From Bursaphelenchus xylophilus (taxonomy: Eukaryota > Nematoda > Chromadorea > Rhabditida > Aphelenchoididae), in the NCBI GenBank assembly GCA_904066235.2, contig CAJFCV020000004.1, positions 10,292,001-10,356,000 of the forward strand: 64,000 bases of DNA, given 5' to 3'. The notes under the pieces are model-generated. The model worked only from the letters and a program-made list of their open reading frames with translations. It was not told the DNA's origin and did no database searches. Made by a program: the position numbers and the translations under genes. Below are positions 34,961-46,368 of the stretch, in pieces; positions within the stretch are counted from its first letter, which is position 1; each line of letters opens with the position of its first letter.

Positions 34961-37900
34961 TTACGAACTAATCGATCCATCGGAACTGGCACCTTGATGA
35001 GCGCGACGGTCTACCAAACGAACGAGCTCGGTGAAAAGCTGAAAAAAAAGTTTTATGAGAATGCAAATAAGCCGTATTTGAACTGTCACGGCACTGAGGC
35101 CGGAAATATGGCGGATCAGCTGTTTTTTATTTGTTTTCTTTGCCACTTCGCTATTATTTCTCTCTTTGAGGATAAAAGAGATTACGTCGAAGGCTAAACT
35201 GGGCAAATATTCGAAAGAGGTTCGAGGAATTTTGATGGGAAACTTATGGTAAGGAAAGAAGGTTGATTTTTGTTGACTGATCGCCTACTATCAGTCTGTC
35301 GGGAAAATAATGAGCACAATGTCGCTGCACAGATTGCATCGCTGAAACAAAAATCAGCTTGATTTTGCCGCAATAAAATTCATCTTCCGGCGATCACGCG
35401 ATTTGCGACGTGACAAAAAATTTGCTCATTATTTTCCCGGCAGATTTCTCGTCGGTTTGTGAAGTCGCTGGAGTGATTTGGCATGAAAAAAATTGCATTG
35501 CACTATGCAATCTGTTGCTTTTTGCATCGTGCAGCAGGCCTTGACTTTTTCTACACAGTAAAACGCCAAAAATCACTCCAAAGATTTTACGAACAGGCTA
35601 TCAGTCTGTAGGGAAAATAATGAGGACATTTTCGTATCTCGCCGCCTAGAAAATAAATTGCGTCACGGCAAAATCAAATTAATTTTCACAATTGCATTGT
35701 TAAGTTGTGCTCATTATTTTCCCGACAGACTGATAGTAAAGTATTGGAGTGCTGAAGTGAATGAGAAAAAGAGGTTCGATTTCTCGTGATAAAAAGGTTA
35801 AACTCTTTACAAAACATCTTCTAGAGCCCTCCCTATGTGGCATTTTATTAAAGGAGTCTCATCATCTAGTAAGTCCTTTTTCTACAACACTTGTCATCAC
35901 CAAAAAACCTTACCTCATTGACGTTATCGTTCTCCTTCGCTGAGACTTTGAAGAACGGCGCATCATAATTTTTGGCGATCGCTTCGCCATCTTCAGAGTT
36001 AACTTGGACATCCGACTGAAGATCTGATTTGGTGGCAGCGAAGATAATGGCCGGCTGAAAAGATGTATATATTAGTCTATAGCATATACTATAGTATATA
36101 ACACAATTCAAAGTCTGTTTCCATACCTTATCGCCTCTCAGGCTCGCGATTTGATCCGCCAAATCTTGTGCCCTCATTAGACTGGCCGGATCGACCGTTG
36201 AGTAGAGCAGAACAAAGCCTTGAGCCGAGATCAACGCTTTCCGAATGTCCGCATCCTCATTGCTATCGTCCAAGATGCTCAGCATGTATCGCGCTCGGAT
36301 TTGGGCAAAGTCCGTGATCGGCTTGATGACTTGCTCGCGATCGGAGCGCCCAAAGAACAGGTTATTGAGGTATTGCGTTCGTGCCAACTGAGTCTTTCCG
36401 ACACCAGGCGCACCCAACACCGCCACATTGCACTTCTTGATCCCGATCTCGGAGTCGGATTCGTAGAATCCGCTGCTGGCTCTGAAATTCATAAATTTAA
36501 TCAAGTTTCCAATTCTTTCGTAAAAAGAGGGAGGTACAGTAGGCACGCGTTGTCTCGTTATCTCATTTCATAATCGCTACTGTTGATTGCGCAACACGCG
36601 AAAACATTTGGCCGATAAACGGTCTGGGAAAACAAAAGTTTCGGCTAATTTCTCGAGAAAGGCTGCGAATGGCTCGGTAAAATTGCAGAAGAATTATTTA
36701 TCAGTCTGTCGGGAAAATAATGGGCACTATGTCGTACCAAGAAAATGAATTGTGTTGCGGAAAAATCAAATTCATTTTCACTTCAGCGACACGATCGGCA
36801 CAGCGACATTGTGCTCATTATTTTCCCGACAGGCAGATGTTATTGTTTACAAAGTCGGGAATGGTATGATATGATATTTTCTAAAGCTTCCAGATATCTT
36901 TATGAGGCTTGAATTAAAAGATTGCTTTGAAATTCGCTTTAATTTAATGCATTCATCTTTTCGTATATCGAAATACAAAAAGAGTCACAAAACTTACGAC
37001 GAAGGGGCTGGACTGGTTGGCCGAGCTGTTTCTTCCGGTACGGACTCCATACAGTTCGACGGTTTGGCCTTGTTTCTGCGATTCAAGGCTCGGAGGACTT
37101 GGGCAAGAGCGTGGTTCTTGATTGGGGCAATCTGAAAGTCCAAGGTAACATAATTGTCATATGGCAGCCTCAAGTCAGGCGAAAATTTCGTCTAGCAAAG
37201 GCCGTCTTTGTGGTGAGTGGTCAAATTTTTTTAAAAATTTTTTGAAAAAAGTTTTCCGAGATATCAAGCTACGCACTCTTCGAGAGTGCCCGCAAGATGA
37301 GGAGAGTTGGTCAGACGAAAAAAATTTTTCTTTCAAAACTTTTTTGACTTTGATTTTTTGTCAGAACAATACACATAGCTCTAGTAATCGAGCCTGAGAT
37401 ATACAGCCCTAAAATCGCAAAATATTAATAAAAGGTGAAAAAAAAGGATTTGCGATTTTCGACGAAAAAATCTCACCCTTTTTTAAATATTGGAAGCCAG
37501 GCATATTGCACTTTTTGTTTGGGTACCCCATAAATATATACAAGCCATTTTCCCATTAGTTCTGTTAGCTCCACGCCAAAGACTCCCCTTCTAAGCCATG
37601 AAAACCGACAAAAACTTACACTGCTCGGCGCAGCTCCGCACACGGGACAACCAGGCGCTCTCAACGCCGCTTCATCCTTCATCGGAATCCTCAACGGGCT
37701 TCCATTCACCTCGCATTTGTCCAGTTCCATAAACTCGCTCAACAATTGCATTGTGCGTACTCCCATGACCGGAGTTCGTGCTTGTCGAATGTGAGAGCTG
37801 GTGAATTTTGGAGTGCGTTGAAGTTTCGAGGACAAGCTGCGTTTCGGTGTGTGTGGTTCCGGAGTGGGGGATTTTTGGCTGAGATAGCGGTGATCGCGTT

Positions 37901-38414
37901 GCAGGAGTTCTTCGCAACACAACGCGCACAGACTGTGGCCGCAATGCAGAGAGACGGGCTGGAAATTGGACAGTCCGTAAAAAAATTGCGCGGACGCCTT
38001 ATTTTCAGAAGGTTAATATATTTTTTTAGTATAAAAAATGAATTTTTTTGTACCATCAATTTGTCGGAAAAATAATGAGCACTCTATTGCAAAAAAAAAT
38101 CGCATCGCCGATGAGAAAAGGAACTGTGTCGCGGCAAAATCAAGTTTTTTTACTTCAGCGACGCCATCGGCCCAGCGACATTGTGATCATTATTTTCCCG
38201 ACAGACTTGATAGCCTAAGGAATGCATTTTTTTGAATTATCAAAGAAACCTCGGCCTGTTGCGCACTTACATTTACAAACTGCAGCCTGCAATGAGGACA
38301 TCTTCCAGCGCCGAAACGGTCACTTCTTTGCTCCGTTTTGCATAGCCTTTTGTTGAAGATTGGAGGTAGAATGTTGCTGGTCGATGCCGAACGATGAGTT
38401 GGAGTTACAACCAT
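34961..38414 (-). CDS. RING finger / Ras-like GTPase fusion protein (probable E3 ligase-type regulator)
   Basis: Six minus-strand exons: 38414-38271, 37958-37620, 37131-36998, 36481-36127, 36054-35914 and 35038-34961. All joins keep frame and give 396 residues. The RING is C39-P-H-C42, LHCGH with C54 and H56, C59 and C62, then C152-P-V-C155. A linker resembling the usual post-RING helix (IAPIKNHALAQVL) leads to a small-GTPase fold: P-loop GAPGVGKT (229-236), TKSD (332-335) in place of NKxD, SAK (362-364), and a last exon LFTELVRLVDRR typical of the C-terminal Ras helix. The DxxG switch-II motif is replaced by DDSNED, so GTP hydrolysis is probably impaired. There is no CAAX tail (it ends DGSISS). 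RING domains usually act as ubiquitin E3 ligases; the GTPase-like part might regulate or target it. The RING loop between C62 and C152 is unusually long. If the joins are wrong, this is two adjacent genes, a RING protein and a divergent Ras-like protein. Confidence 0.68.
35289..35446. mobile_element. Family-1 MITE in intron 5 of the RING-GTPase gene
   Basis: It begins TATCAGTCTGTCGGGAAAAT and ends ATTATTTTCCCGGCAGA, the inverted terminal repeat of this family. The interior carries GTCGCTGCACAGATTGCATC. It has no coding capacity. The TA at the outer edge of the terminus suggests a Tc1/mariner-type target, which is inference. Confidence 0.85.
35455..35594. mobile_element. Family-3 MITE, 140 bp, TIR around GGAGTGATTT
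   Basis: The left end GTTTGTGAAGTCGCTGGAGT pairs with the right end CCAAAGATTTTACGAAC as imperfect inverted repeats; the core GGAGTGATTT is exact. A related element lies near 41,590-41,712. This copy sits between two family-1 elements in the same intron. Confidence 0.65.
35599..35735. mobile_element. Family-1 MITE in intron 5 of the RING-GTPase gene
   Basis: Starts TATCAGTCTGTAGGGAAAAT and ends ATTTTCCCGACAGACTGATA, near-perfect inverted ends. This copy is internally shortened to about 137 bp. Confidence 0.88.
36699..36836. mobile_element. Family-1 MITE in intron 3 of the RING-GTPase gene
   Basis: Starts TATCAGTCTGTCGGGAAAAT and ends ATTATTTTCCCGACAGGCAG. It lies between the exon ending at 36,998 and the GTPase P-loop exon starting at 36,481. 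Confidence 0.88.
38055..38212. mobile_element. Family-1 MITE in intron 1 of the RING-GTPase gene
   Basis: The left end ATCAATTTGTCGGAAAAATA and the right end ATTTTCCCGACAGACTTGAT are inverted. It fills about half of the 312-bp intron that splits the RING motif between CPHC and LHCGH. Confidence 0.85.
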
Positions 38415-38799
38415 TGTGAGATCTAAAACAAGGGATTGTTACTTTTAATAATCAAAAAACGCGCATATACCAATAGAAACGACAAAATTTATAAACCGAA
38501 AAAAAATATTCAACGGTATGACAAAGTAAACGACACGGGGGAGTAATGACTCATTTTACTATATTTTCACCGAATATATATCGCTGCACAAAATTCATTG
38601 CCCGTTTGCGCAAATAACATGTCCAAGAGAGGAAGGTCCGATCAAAAATGGGCGGAGCCTGGGAACGGGGAGGGTCGGCTGGGATGTATCTTCTCGCGCA
38701 ATAAACTAAAAAGACTTTAAAAAAATAAGGAATTCTGCAAGGAAAATGCATAAAAAATTTGAGATTACGGATTTTTGACAAATAAACTTTATACTTTTA

Positions 38800-39115
38800 G
38801 TATTAAAGTTCTGATCCAAATGAAACTTGTCAGAAACTTGAATTAATATTATATTTTGTAAAACAGAGGTCATTTCCCTAGCTTGCGCTTTTGCAAAAAC
38901 GGCCGAGGTTTTTAGATCCAAGGTTGGTGTAAATATGACACATTTTTTGCTATTATAACTTCTACCCTAGGGGGAAAATCATTACAAAAAAACAAGTGTG
39001 AGATTCCTAGCTTGCGCTCTAAAGAAGCGGCTGAGATTTCTAAGTCAAAATGTTGGCTGGTATATGGAGATTTAGGGCTAAAATTCTGACTAACTGAAGT
39101 GTGTCTCATCCCCGA
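38800..39115. repeat. Diverged family-2 element fragments
   Basis: Two head-to-tail fragments share the segment CCTAGCTTGCGCT followed by GCGG(C/T)(C/T)GAG and TTTCTAAGTCAAAA-like sequence. The same segment recurs in the 398-bp element at 39,816-40,213 and in copies near 40.9, 43.1 and 47.3 kb. No terminal repeats are intact here. Confidence 0.5.
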
Positions 39116-39815
39116 CATGCATGCTAAATTTCAGCAATATCAAACAGTTTCCTTTTCAAAAACTGATTGAGTAAAAGGCAAGAAGGACTTTTGCTTGAAT
39201 TGCGTCGGCTTCACAGTCATCCAAGTACCTCGGATGACCCGTAAAAGGCCAGCTGAGTTTTTCAGAATTCTTGAACACAGCTATAACTTATGTGAAAGAT
39301 TTCGAGAGGGCGCTGGACTTACTCTCGCCACTAAAAACTAGGTTCCCGTGGTTGGTCTAAAAAATGAAAGTCGTGGCTGTAATCGAAAATTTTAATTGGA
39401 TTCTCCACGCCCTCTGAATAGCCCTTCCAGCCACACTCTGCTTACTCAAAACATTACCTAATCGGGGATGCAGCTAAATAGCTTAGCAGGTCATACCTTG
39501 AAGCGTTTCGACCACCTCTCGTCCCAGCCCTCTGCCCTGACGTCCACTGAAAATGAATGGGTGTTGCGCAACCCGAAACGCGAGTTGGGAATGGAAATCG
39601 AACAGGTAGCATGGATGACTCGAGGTTATTATGTTCAGGATTTGGGCAGGGTAAACAATGGGTGTTTTGGTTACAAAAATAGTAAACGATCCAGATGTCT
39701 GGAGGGGGATTATAGTCTGGATGTGTTCGGATTGCAGGAAGGAGGAATAGACGAACACAAAAAATATTTATATTGGGTCTGAATTATGTACTTATAAGGT
39801 AGTTATACTGCAAAT

Positions 39816-40213
39816 AGGGGAAGGATCCCAAGTGCGACGCTCAGAGTTATGTGAAAATTTGCGAACACAGGCTACATATCAATTCCTACAAGTTTAAAAC
39901 TTTGCAACGATTTTTGCGGCAGAGAGAGTATGCAAAAAGCGGAGAGCGGTCAGAAAAACACTTCTTGGCCGTATCTTTGCCAGTCTCCTGGAAAAAAAAT
40001 AATTTTATGTGGAAACATTACCTTATACTGTAGAAATAAGCATCAGACTTTTGATGCCCAAATTTGAAAAAAAGTCCCAAACTTTTGCTCATTTCGGACC
40101 TAAAAATCTCGGTCGTTTCTGCAGAACCCGACCTAGAAAATTCGGATATGCTGTAAAAAAGAATTGGCCTAATTTCATCAAAATCTGAGCGTCGCACTTG
40201 GGGCATTCCTCCT
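39816..40213. mobile_element. Family-2 non-autonomous DNA element, 398 bp
   Basis: The left terminus includes CCCAAGTGCGACGCTCAGA and the right terminus its inverted copy TCTGAGCGTCGCACTTGGGG. The outer 12 bases pair imperfectly (AGGGGAAGGATC against AGGAGGAATGCC). The interior has no transposase ORF. This is the best-preserved copy of the family in the window. Confidence 0.8.
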
Positions 40214-40789
40214 ATAAGTTGGTGTAAGAAGAATAAAAAAGATCAAATTTCGGTACCAGGCAAACCTCGCAACCGCAAGTCCACAACAACAAAAACATAA
40301 ATCCCCGATCTCGTCCCGATTTTAATGGGCTTTCGGGAAATGCGCAGCGTGATTTTACAAAACCCAATAAAGCCGTGACAAATCTATTTCAGAAACTTTC
40401 AAAGAGCTCGCTTCCCGACAAAACGGATCTGCGTACTTTCTAAATTTCTATAATGTGATGTTTATATATCATAATATTTTCAACGATTAATAAATCAACT
40501 CTTAGAGCAGTGTCATATCATTTTTCTAACAAAAATGAGGTCCGAGGAGCCAATTAAAGTCCAGAAATGAAACGAAACTGTCGCGATTTTAGTCGGCTTA
40601 TTAATTACCCACTTCTGACCCGAATTCCGCTCGCAAATCTCTGCCGCCAGTTGCGAAAATACAGAGAGCGGCAAGAGACTTGGTCAAAAATCTCAGAGAC
40701 TTGTTTTACTGGGGATGCTTATAAGAATGTGTTGACATTCCGCTGGGATTTGAGTTTTGGCTTACAGAAGAAGTACTCCAACATCGATG

Positions 40790-41190
40790 CTTAAATTTTG
40801 ATGAAACTAACACAAATTTAGACTGACTTTTTATAAGTTATATCCGAGATTCCTGGCTCCGGCTTTAGAGAAAGGACCGAGATTTTTAGGTCAAAAATTA
40901 GTTAAAACATGATACTTTTTTGCGAATTTTAACATGAAAAGTTTTGTTGTTTCTACCGTAATGGGTAAAGTTTATGGCAAAAATAAAATTTCTACCGTAC
41001 AAAAGATACGGCCAAAAAGTGTTTTATCTGACCGCTCTCCGCATTTTGCGTACTCTCTCGGCCGCAAAGATCCATGAATATCCCGGCTGTGCCTGCACAA
41101 CAAAGGCCAAAATTTTGAGAAGTTCATGTGTGGGGTATGCTCAAAATGTATGCAAGATTTAATGAAAATTTGGGCGTCGCACATTATAAC
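40790..41190. repeat. Degenerate family-2 copy
   Basis: Shares the interior GAGATTTTTAGGTCAAAAAT and a right end GGGCGTCGCAC with the 398-bp family-2 element. The left terminus is not recognisable. Confidence 0.55.
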
Positions 41191-41589
41191 TCTTTGTATG
41201 TTATAAAAATCTCCATAGATTCAAATTCCTGCAACAGCGCAAGTATCATGTTCCAATAAAGCGAGTTGTAAATCCCTTTATGTGCAGCTGTCACAATGCG
41301 GCGCCCAAAGAAATGACTGGGTCTACGTTTATCGCGCTGTATCGGATTTCAAGCCCGATCCATTAGAGTCGTAATTTTTGGAAGGGGTCTATTGATTCAT
41401 ATCTAAATAATATTATATATTATAAAATTATGGAGTTTTGCCGTCAAACTTTATTGCTGACATAATTTTAGCGGCACTCCTGACAGTCAAAAGCTCTTAT
41501 CAACGCAAGCACACATTGGGCTTTTAAAATCTCGAAAATTTGCGGTTCAGCGGGCTATTTCAATCTCATACAATTAATAAATATTAAGG

Positions 41590-41712
41590 TGCGAGGGACA
41601 GCACAAAAAAACCTATTGCACGGTGCAAAAAGCCGAAAAAATCACAGTCCAAAATGAACCTGTCTTTTTTCGCAATTCATGTCGCCGAAATCACTCCGGC
41701 GACTCTGCGAAC
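41590..41712. repeat. Diverged family-3 MITE
   Basis: The right end GAAATCACTCCGGCGACTCT is the inverted counterpart of the left terminus of the element at 35,455. The interior has the same ATTGCACGGTGCAAAAAGC-like hairpin found there as TTGCACTATGCAATC. The left end is eroded. Confidence 0.45.
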
Positions 41713-43084
41713 GGACTAGTACAGCTGCCGTTTCCCCTTCCCGTTTCTTGTCCATTGTGATTCCACTTGGCTTGTTCAAGAAATCTTTCTTATTATTTCC
41801 GATGCTTAATTAGGCCCGCAAATTAAAGAAAAATGCAAACGAAAGCATCGGCGCAAATTTCAAACCGATTTTGGCCAGGTCAAGTGTCGCAATGTGCGCT
41901 GAAGAGTGTCGCTCGGCATGAGTGGATAATGGTCGAGAAATTGCTGTGGAATGAAGACCTCGTTTAAACTGACTGACGCGGCAATTCAAAGCAGAATGAT
42001 CGCCCTTCCACGGGCTTAATTAACACCAAACTTTTCTAATTGCCTGAAATATGGCCTGCAAAAGGGGCTGCATCAAGTTTAGCACATCTTCAAGCGGATC
42101 GCGGCAGGTGAGACATGGCGGTTTGAGCAAAAAACAACACAGAAAATATTGTTTAATCGCTGGCGGATCAGCAGAGATAAGCGAGCAAATTGTCCCGACA
42201 ATTGGCGCATTTCCTTAACCTCAGATCGCCTCTTTTGATGCCGACTTTTGAAGGCTTTGCTGTTGTGCAATCAAAAACATTGCGCTGGATTACATGACTT
42301 ACGAGCTTGGGCTGGAATAGATAGGGAAACGGTAAGAAAAAAGTGATATTGGCTTGCCGTTTGTCCTGAGGTAAATCGTGATAAATAAGAGCTGTGCAAC
42401 GTCAAGGATCCAAAAAAATTTTGCGCCATAAATTTCGAAACCGAGCGGCGCTCGTTGTCGCACTTCACTATATTTCACTGCGCAGTTGGACATCGTGTTT
42501 GGACAATGCGACAATTACGTTGAACTGTTAACACCGCCGACATAAAAGGAGTATCCTGGCCATATTTACGGGATCTTTTCTTTGTTTCATAATTGGATTA
42601 ATAGACAAAGAACGAGCAGTTTCCGCACAACACTTACGGCTCTTTTGTGACCCGGTATTTCATCCTCAAACGTCAGTCCCTAACATGATACTGTACAATA
42701 CAAAGCACACAACCCCATAATTTCGCCTCCATTTCCCAGATTACATTAATTCCGCTGTATTTAACGTGTCAACGAGCCCATCGAACGGGTATTACTCTCG
42801 ACATGTTCGCGACCTCTCGCTTGATTAATCTCATTCAGCCGTTGCGTAACTCTTGCGCTCTCGACCAAACAAATGAGATACAACGACGGGGTTAGATAAT
42901 AATGAACATAATAAAAATTTGTCGGCAAGTCGCTTTAATAAACCGAGATTTTATGGAGAGGCGTAGAGAATGAACTCTCGGCATTGATTGGGCTAGAAAG
43001 GCAATTATTGTTTTATCAAATTGCTTGGGAAAAGGCCTAGAACGGTTTGAGATTTGCTTAGCGTAGATAGAAAAAGTATTGCAG

Positions 43085-43475
43085 GGAAATACTCCGAGGG
43101 CGACGCTTATTATTAGATTTTGATGAAATTTGGCACAAATTTCAATTTTTTTAACGAGACATTTGTGAGATTCCCAGCTCGAGCTTTTTAGAAATGACCG
43201 AGATTTTCAAGCCAAAATTGGACAAAAATATGATTCTTTTTGCAAATTTTAGAAGTATAGAAGTTTCATTCCTGTTCTTACTGTCGTTGGTAATGTTTCC
43301 ACAAAAAATCAGCTCTCTCCGCACGGAGCTGGCAAAGATACGGCCAGAAAACTTTTTTCTCTTTTTCCGTTCTCCATGTTTCGCATGTTCTATCGGCTGC
43401 AAAGATCGTTGAAGGTCTTGACTGCACCTATACAGCAAGAGCTAAAAATCTTTCAGAATTCAATAAAATTTAGAG
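43085..43475. repeat. Degenerate family-2 copy
   Basis: The left end GAGGGCGACGCTTATTATTA and the interior GACCGAGATTTTCAAGCCAA match the family-2 element. The short ORFs inside it on both strands are therefore not taken as genes. Confidence 0.55.
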
Positions 43476-43493
43476 AATTGTTGAGTGACTTTT

Positions 43494-43648
43494 TATCAAT
43501 CTGTAGGGAAAATAATGAGTGCAATGTTTCTGCGCCGATCGCGCCGTTGAACTGAAAAAAATTAAATTTTGTCGTGACAACAATTCATTTTCCCCACGGT
43601 GATGAGATTTTCGATGTAACGTTTCATTATATTCCCGACAGACTGATA
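43494..43648. mobile_element. Family-1 MITE
   Basis: Starts TATCAATCTGTAGGGAAAAT and ends ATTCCCGACAGACTGATA with inverted ends. It lies in a gene-free spacer immediately right of a family-2 remnant. Confidence 0.85.
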
Positions 43649-44651
43649 CTCAGGTTTTACAGCACGGTAACCTTCTGTGTACTGTTAGTTACATGCGCTT
43701 AACGTTGACCCTGCGAATCCTGGGCAGGTGTGGAAACCGAAGGCCTCCTCTTCCGGCTCGGCCATTAAAAATTCGAACGCGCGCGAAAGGTTGTTTTGAA
43801 AACTCGTAATGAGTGAGGAAAAAACAATGAGGCAGGTGTGGAGGTTGGGTAATCCGTAATGGGTTTTGCGGATTAATTTCGGATCCTGGGACAAGTTGCG
43901 GTTATGTCATTAGCGATATAAGAGTCAGGGAAAATCTCCATTTTTAGTGGAAAGTAAATTCTTACTGTAAAAAATTAGAACTGTTTCCAAAGTCAAGATA
44001 TGCTGTATGTACAATATACAGCATTAGCCTTTTGAAAAGTGGAGTTCGCGATATCGTATAGATGTTATATGTTACTCCCCACTTGCAGCTGCAATAAATA
44101 AACTTCGCCCAACTCTGATCATTATCTCGCCCGAAAACCACTGTTTTCTCATTAGCCGGTAAACGGACGACATCTAGATGGCTCGTAATTATAACTTCTT
44201 TTCCCATTATTACACGCAATGGACAGATTGTTTAGATAGATTGCAATCTCACAGAAATATTGGACAAATATATACATATGTATATTAAAGATCCAAAAAA
44301 CATACGCAATCCATAAAAAAAAGAAAAATTCTGCCACCTTTCACATCCACCCTTGTCTGATTGGCTAATATTTCAAATACTTTTCAAAAATTTCACAAAA
44401 AATGCGATTTATTGGGCCATAAAATCGTCAAAAAGTGCAGCGAAGTCAGGTCCCTTCTTATTAATTATGCCTTTTTTCGACCACCCTTTTTTCGAAATGC
44501 GCGCGGCAGAAAAAATAACTGGGAAAGAGTAATAAGAGGAGTGCACAAAAAATTTGAATTTCCGCGGAAATTTCATGGAAAAAATTCATTTAATAAAAGA
44601 AAAATATGCTGTGAAATATTTCGAAATGGAGCTATGGTCTCCTCTAAACAA

Positions 44652-44773
44652 ATATCAGTCTGTCGTGAAAATAATGATCACTCTGTCGCATGAAAAATAA
44701 AGTTGCTTTTCGCTGCAGCGTCACGATCGGCGCACCCAAATTGTGCACATTATTTTCCCGACAGACCGATATT
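44652..44773. mobile_element. Short family-1 MITE
   Basis: Starts ATATCAGTCTGTCGTGAAAA and ends ATTTTCCCGACAGACCGATA. At about 122 bp it is one of the shortest copies, with an internal deletion. Confidence 0.83.
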
Positions 44774-45019
44774 TCGTTTACCTTTTGAGATAGAATCTGG
44801 CCGGTCTTCTCATCATCGCCTTGAGTGGTTGCACTTGAGCTGGCTTGACTTGACAAGATAATCCATTTAACCCAAATTTAACGCAATATTATGAGGAATC
44901 TTCAGAAGATGCTAGCTAGAGCAGATCAGTTGCGCTATATAAGTGCGCAATCAAATAACCGCAAACTGCATTTCAATCCATCCAAAATAACATCTGTTCG
45001 CTATGAAAAATTTTTTAAA

Positions 45020-45413
45020 GCCTTAGGCAGAGCCACGGTCAAAATTTCGGCTCCGGCTCTTGGCTCCGTGCAAAATTTAAAAAGGCCTCCGGCTCCGAAT
45101 CCCGGCTCCTATGCGAAATGTTTTTTAAAAATATTTTTCCAAAAATAAAAGTTATTAGTGCCATAGATCATACTGCCAACTTTTTTGCAATCAAGTCACA
45201 TCCTCCGCAGTGTTTTTTCAAGTAATTTGGTTTAACAAGATCACGAAATTTTTACTTTTCTGACCCTGGGAAGCCTGGCTCTGATTTTGGGCTCGGGAGC
45301 CGGAGCCGACCCCAAAATTCCGGCTCCGGCTCTGGCACCCGGCTCGGAGCCGAAGCCGCTCAGAGCCGGAGCCAAGAGCCGGCTCCGGAGCCGTGGCAAT
45401 CTCTGGCCTTAGG
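45020..45413. mobile_element. hAT-like MITE (378 bp) with 8-bp target-site duplication
   Basis: The element proper is 45,028-45,405. It begins CAGAGCCACGG and ends CCGTGGCAATCTCTG, whose reverse complement is CAGAGATTGCCACGG. It is flanked on both sides by the 8-bp direct repeat GCCTTAGG (45,020-45,027 and 45,406-45,413). A CAGAG-type terminus plus an 8-bp duplication is the signature of the hAT superfamily. The interior is full of GGCTCCGG / CCGGAGCC words and can fold on itself. No transposase ORF is present. Confidence 0.85.
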
Positions 45414-45864
45414 CTCGTTGGTGTTGGAAAAAGAGGAAATATGAGGCTATAGCGACTTTACAAACGAGCTAGTACCGTTAGAAAAGCATCTATACAGTTT
45501 TTTGGTTCTAGTCCAGTCCTGCCCACTGCCTCTTTCTCAAAGGGCTTCCTGAGAAGCCAGAACAAAAAACGTTACCACTGCCGATTGCGCAACACTCAAT
45601 CATTCTTGAATTGCCGATTCTCGATGAAATTAAAAACCCAGCGATTAAGCGCGCATTGTTTTATTGACCCCAACGAACATGAGATTACATGCTGCGATAA
45701 ATATTGTCGAGATTAAAACGAGTGGAAATCCAAGACCGAGACTTGTGGTGAACATGCGGTTATGCAATCTCAAGGTCACCGGTGGTGGTTCGATTTACTT
45801 GAGAGGAGGGGGGTTAGGAATAATACAGTACAACTTGAAAACATCTTAGGATTATTGGACATGT

Positions 45865-46167
45865 ATGTGTAGCTTTAGTCAGGTTGTCATAGTTTTGTTA
45901 TGCATCACATGTTTTTCAATGTTTTTAACGGTATATGAGGTACTAGAACTAAGGAGTTTATGTGCACAAGGAGCAGGTTCTTCCGCAGTAATTTCTTCGC
46001 TGTTCGATTGTATAAAATCCATTTGTGCAGAAGCCATTGCGGGCCCATTGCAGGCAGCTGAAACATTATTTACGATTATTCAAAGCATCCAGAACATTTG
46101 TACAACAAACCCGGTCCGTACCCGACAATTACAGAGCTTCCAAGAGTCAATTTTTGGCCGGAATTGA
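45865..46167 (+). CDS. Possible small membrane or secreted protein, 100 aa
   Basis: Single-exon ORF that I do not recognise. The N-terminus (residues 6-24, VVIVLLCITCFSMFLTVYE-like) is strongly hydrophobic and could be a signal peptide or membrane anchor. The rest contains four spaced Cys (residues 33, 49, 54 and 78) in Ala/Ile-rich, probably helical sequence, ending ESIFGRN. A family-1 MITE starts 44 bp past the stop. No upstream splice acceptor was needed. It could be a chance ORF; the hydrophobic leader and regular Cys spacing are the only support. Confidence 0.35.
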   Translation: MCSFSQVVIVLLCITCFSMFLTVYEVLELRSLCAQGAGSSAVISSLFDCIKSICAEAIAGPLQAAETLFTIIQSIQNICTTNPVRTRQLQSFQESIFGRN

Positions 46168-46210
46168 CCTCCGTACAACGACGAACTCCTACGACAATTA
46201 AATTTTTTGG

Positions 46211-46368
46211 TACTACCAATTTGTTGCGGGAAAATAGTAACTACAATGTCGCTGCACCGATTGCGTCGCAGAAAAACCATCTGATACCGCGGCACAACTC
46301 GTTTTCTCAACGGCGATGCGACTTTCTATGCGACAGAGTGCTCATTATTTTCCCGACAGCCTTATGAT
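46211..46368. mobile_element. Family-1 MITE
   Basis: The left end CCAATTTGTTGCGGGAAAAT and the right end ATTATTTTCCCGACAGCCTT are inverted. The interior ACAATGTCGCTGCACCGATT matches the family core. It lies between the small ORF at 45,865 and the ShK gene. Confidence 0.82.

Larger units (their letters stand above)
38415..45864. other. Long gene-poor spacer
   Basis: About 7.4 kb in which I find no exon I would defend. It holds family-1, family-2, family-3 and hAT-like elements listed separately, in an AT-rich background. The short ORFs here (each under about 110 codons) have no recognisable domain or consistent splice partners. A single-exon 69-codon ORF at 43,685-43,894 (minus) is the most protein-like but unsupported. 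Confidence 0.45.

Noticed and set aside
43685..43894. Minus ORF, 69 codons
   Set aside because: No signal peptide, domain or splice context; short enough to occur by chance.
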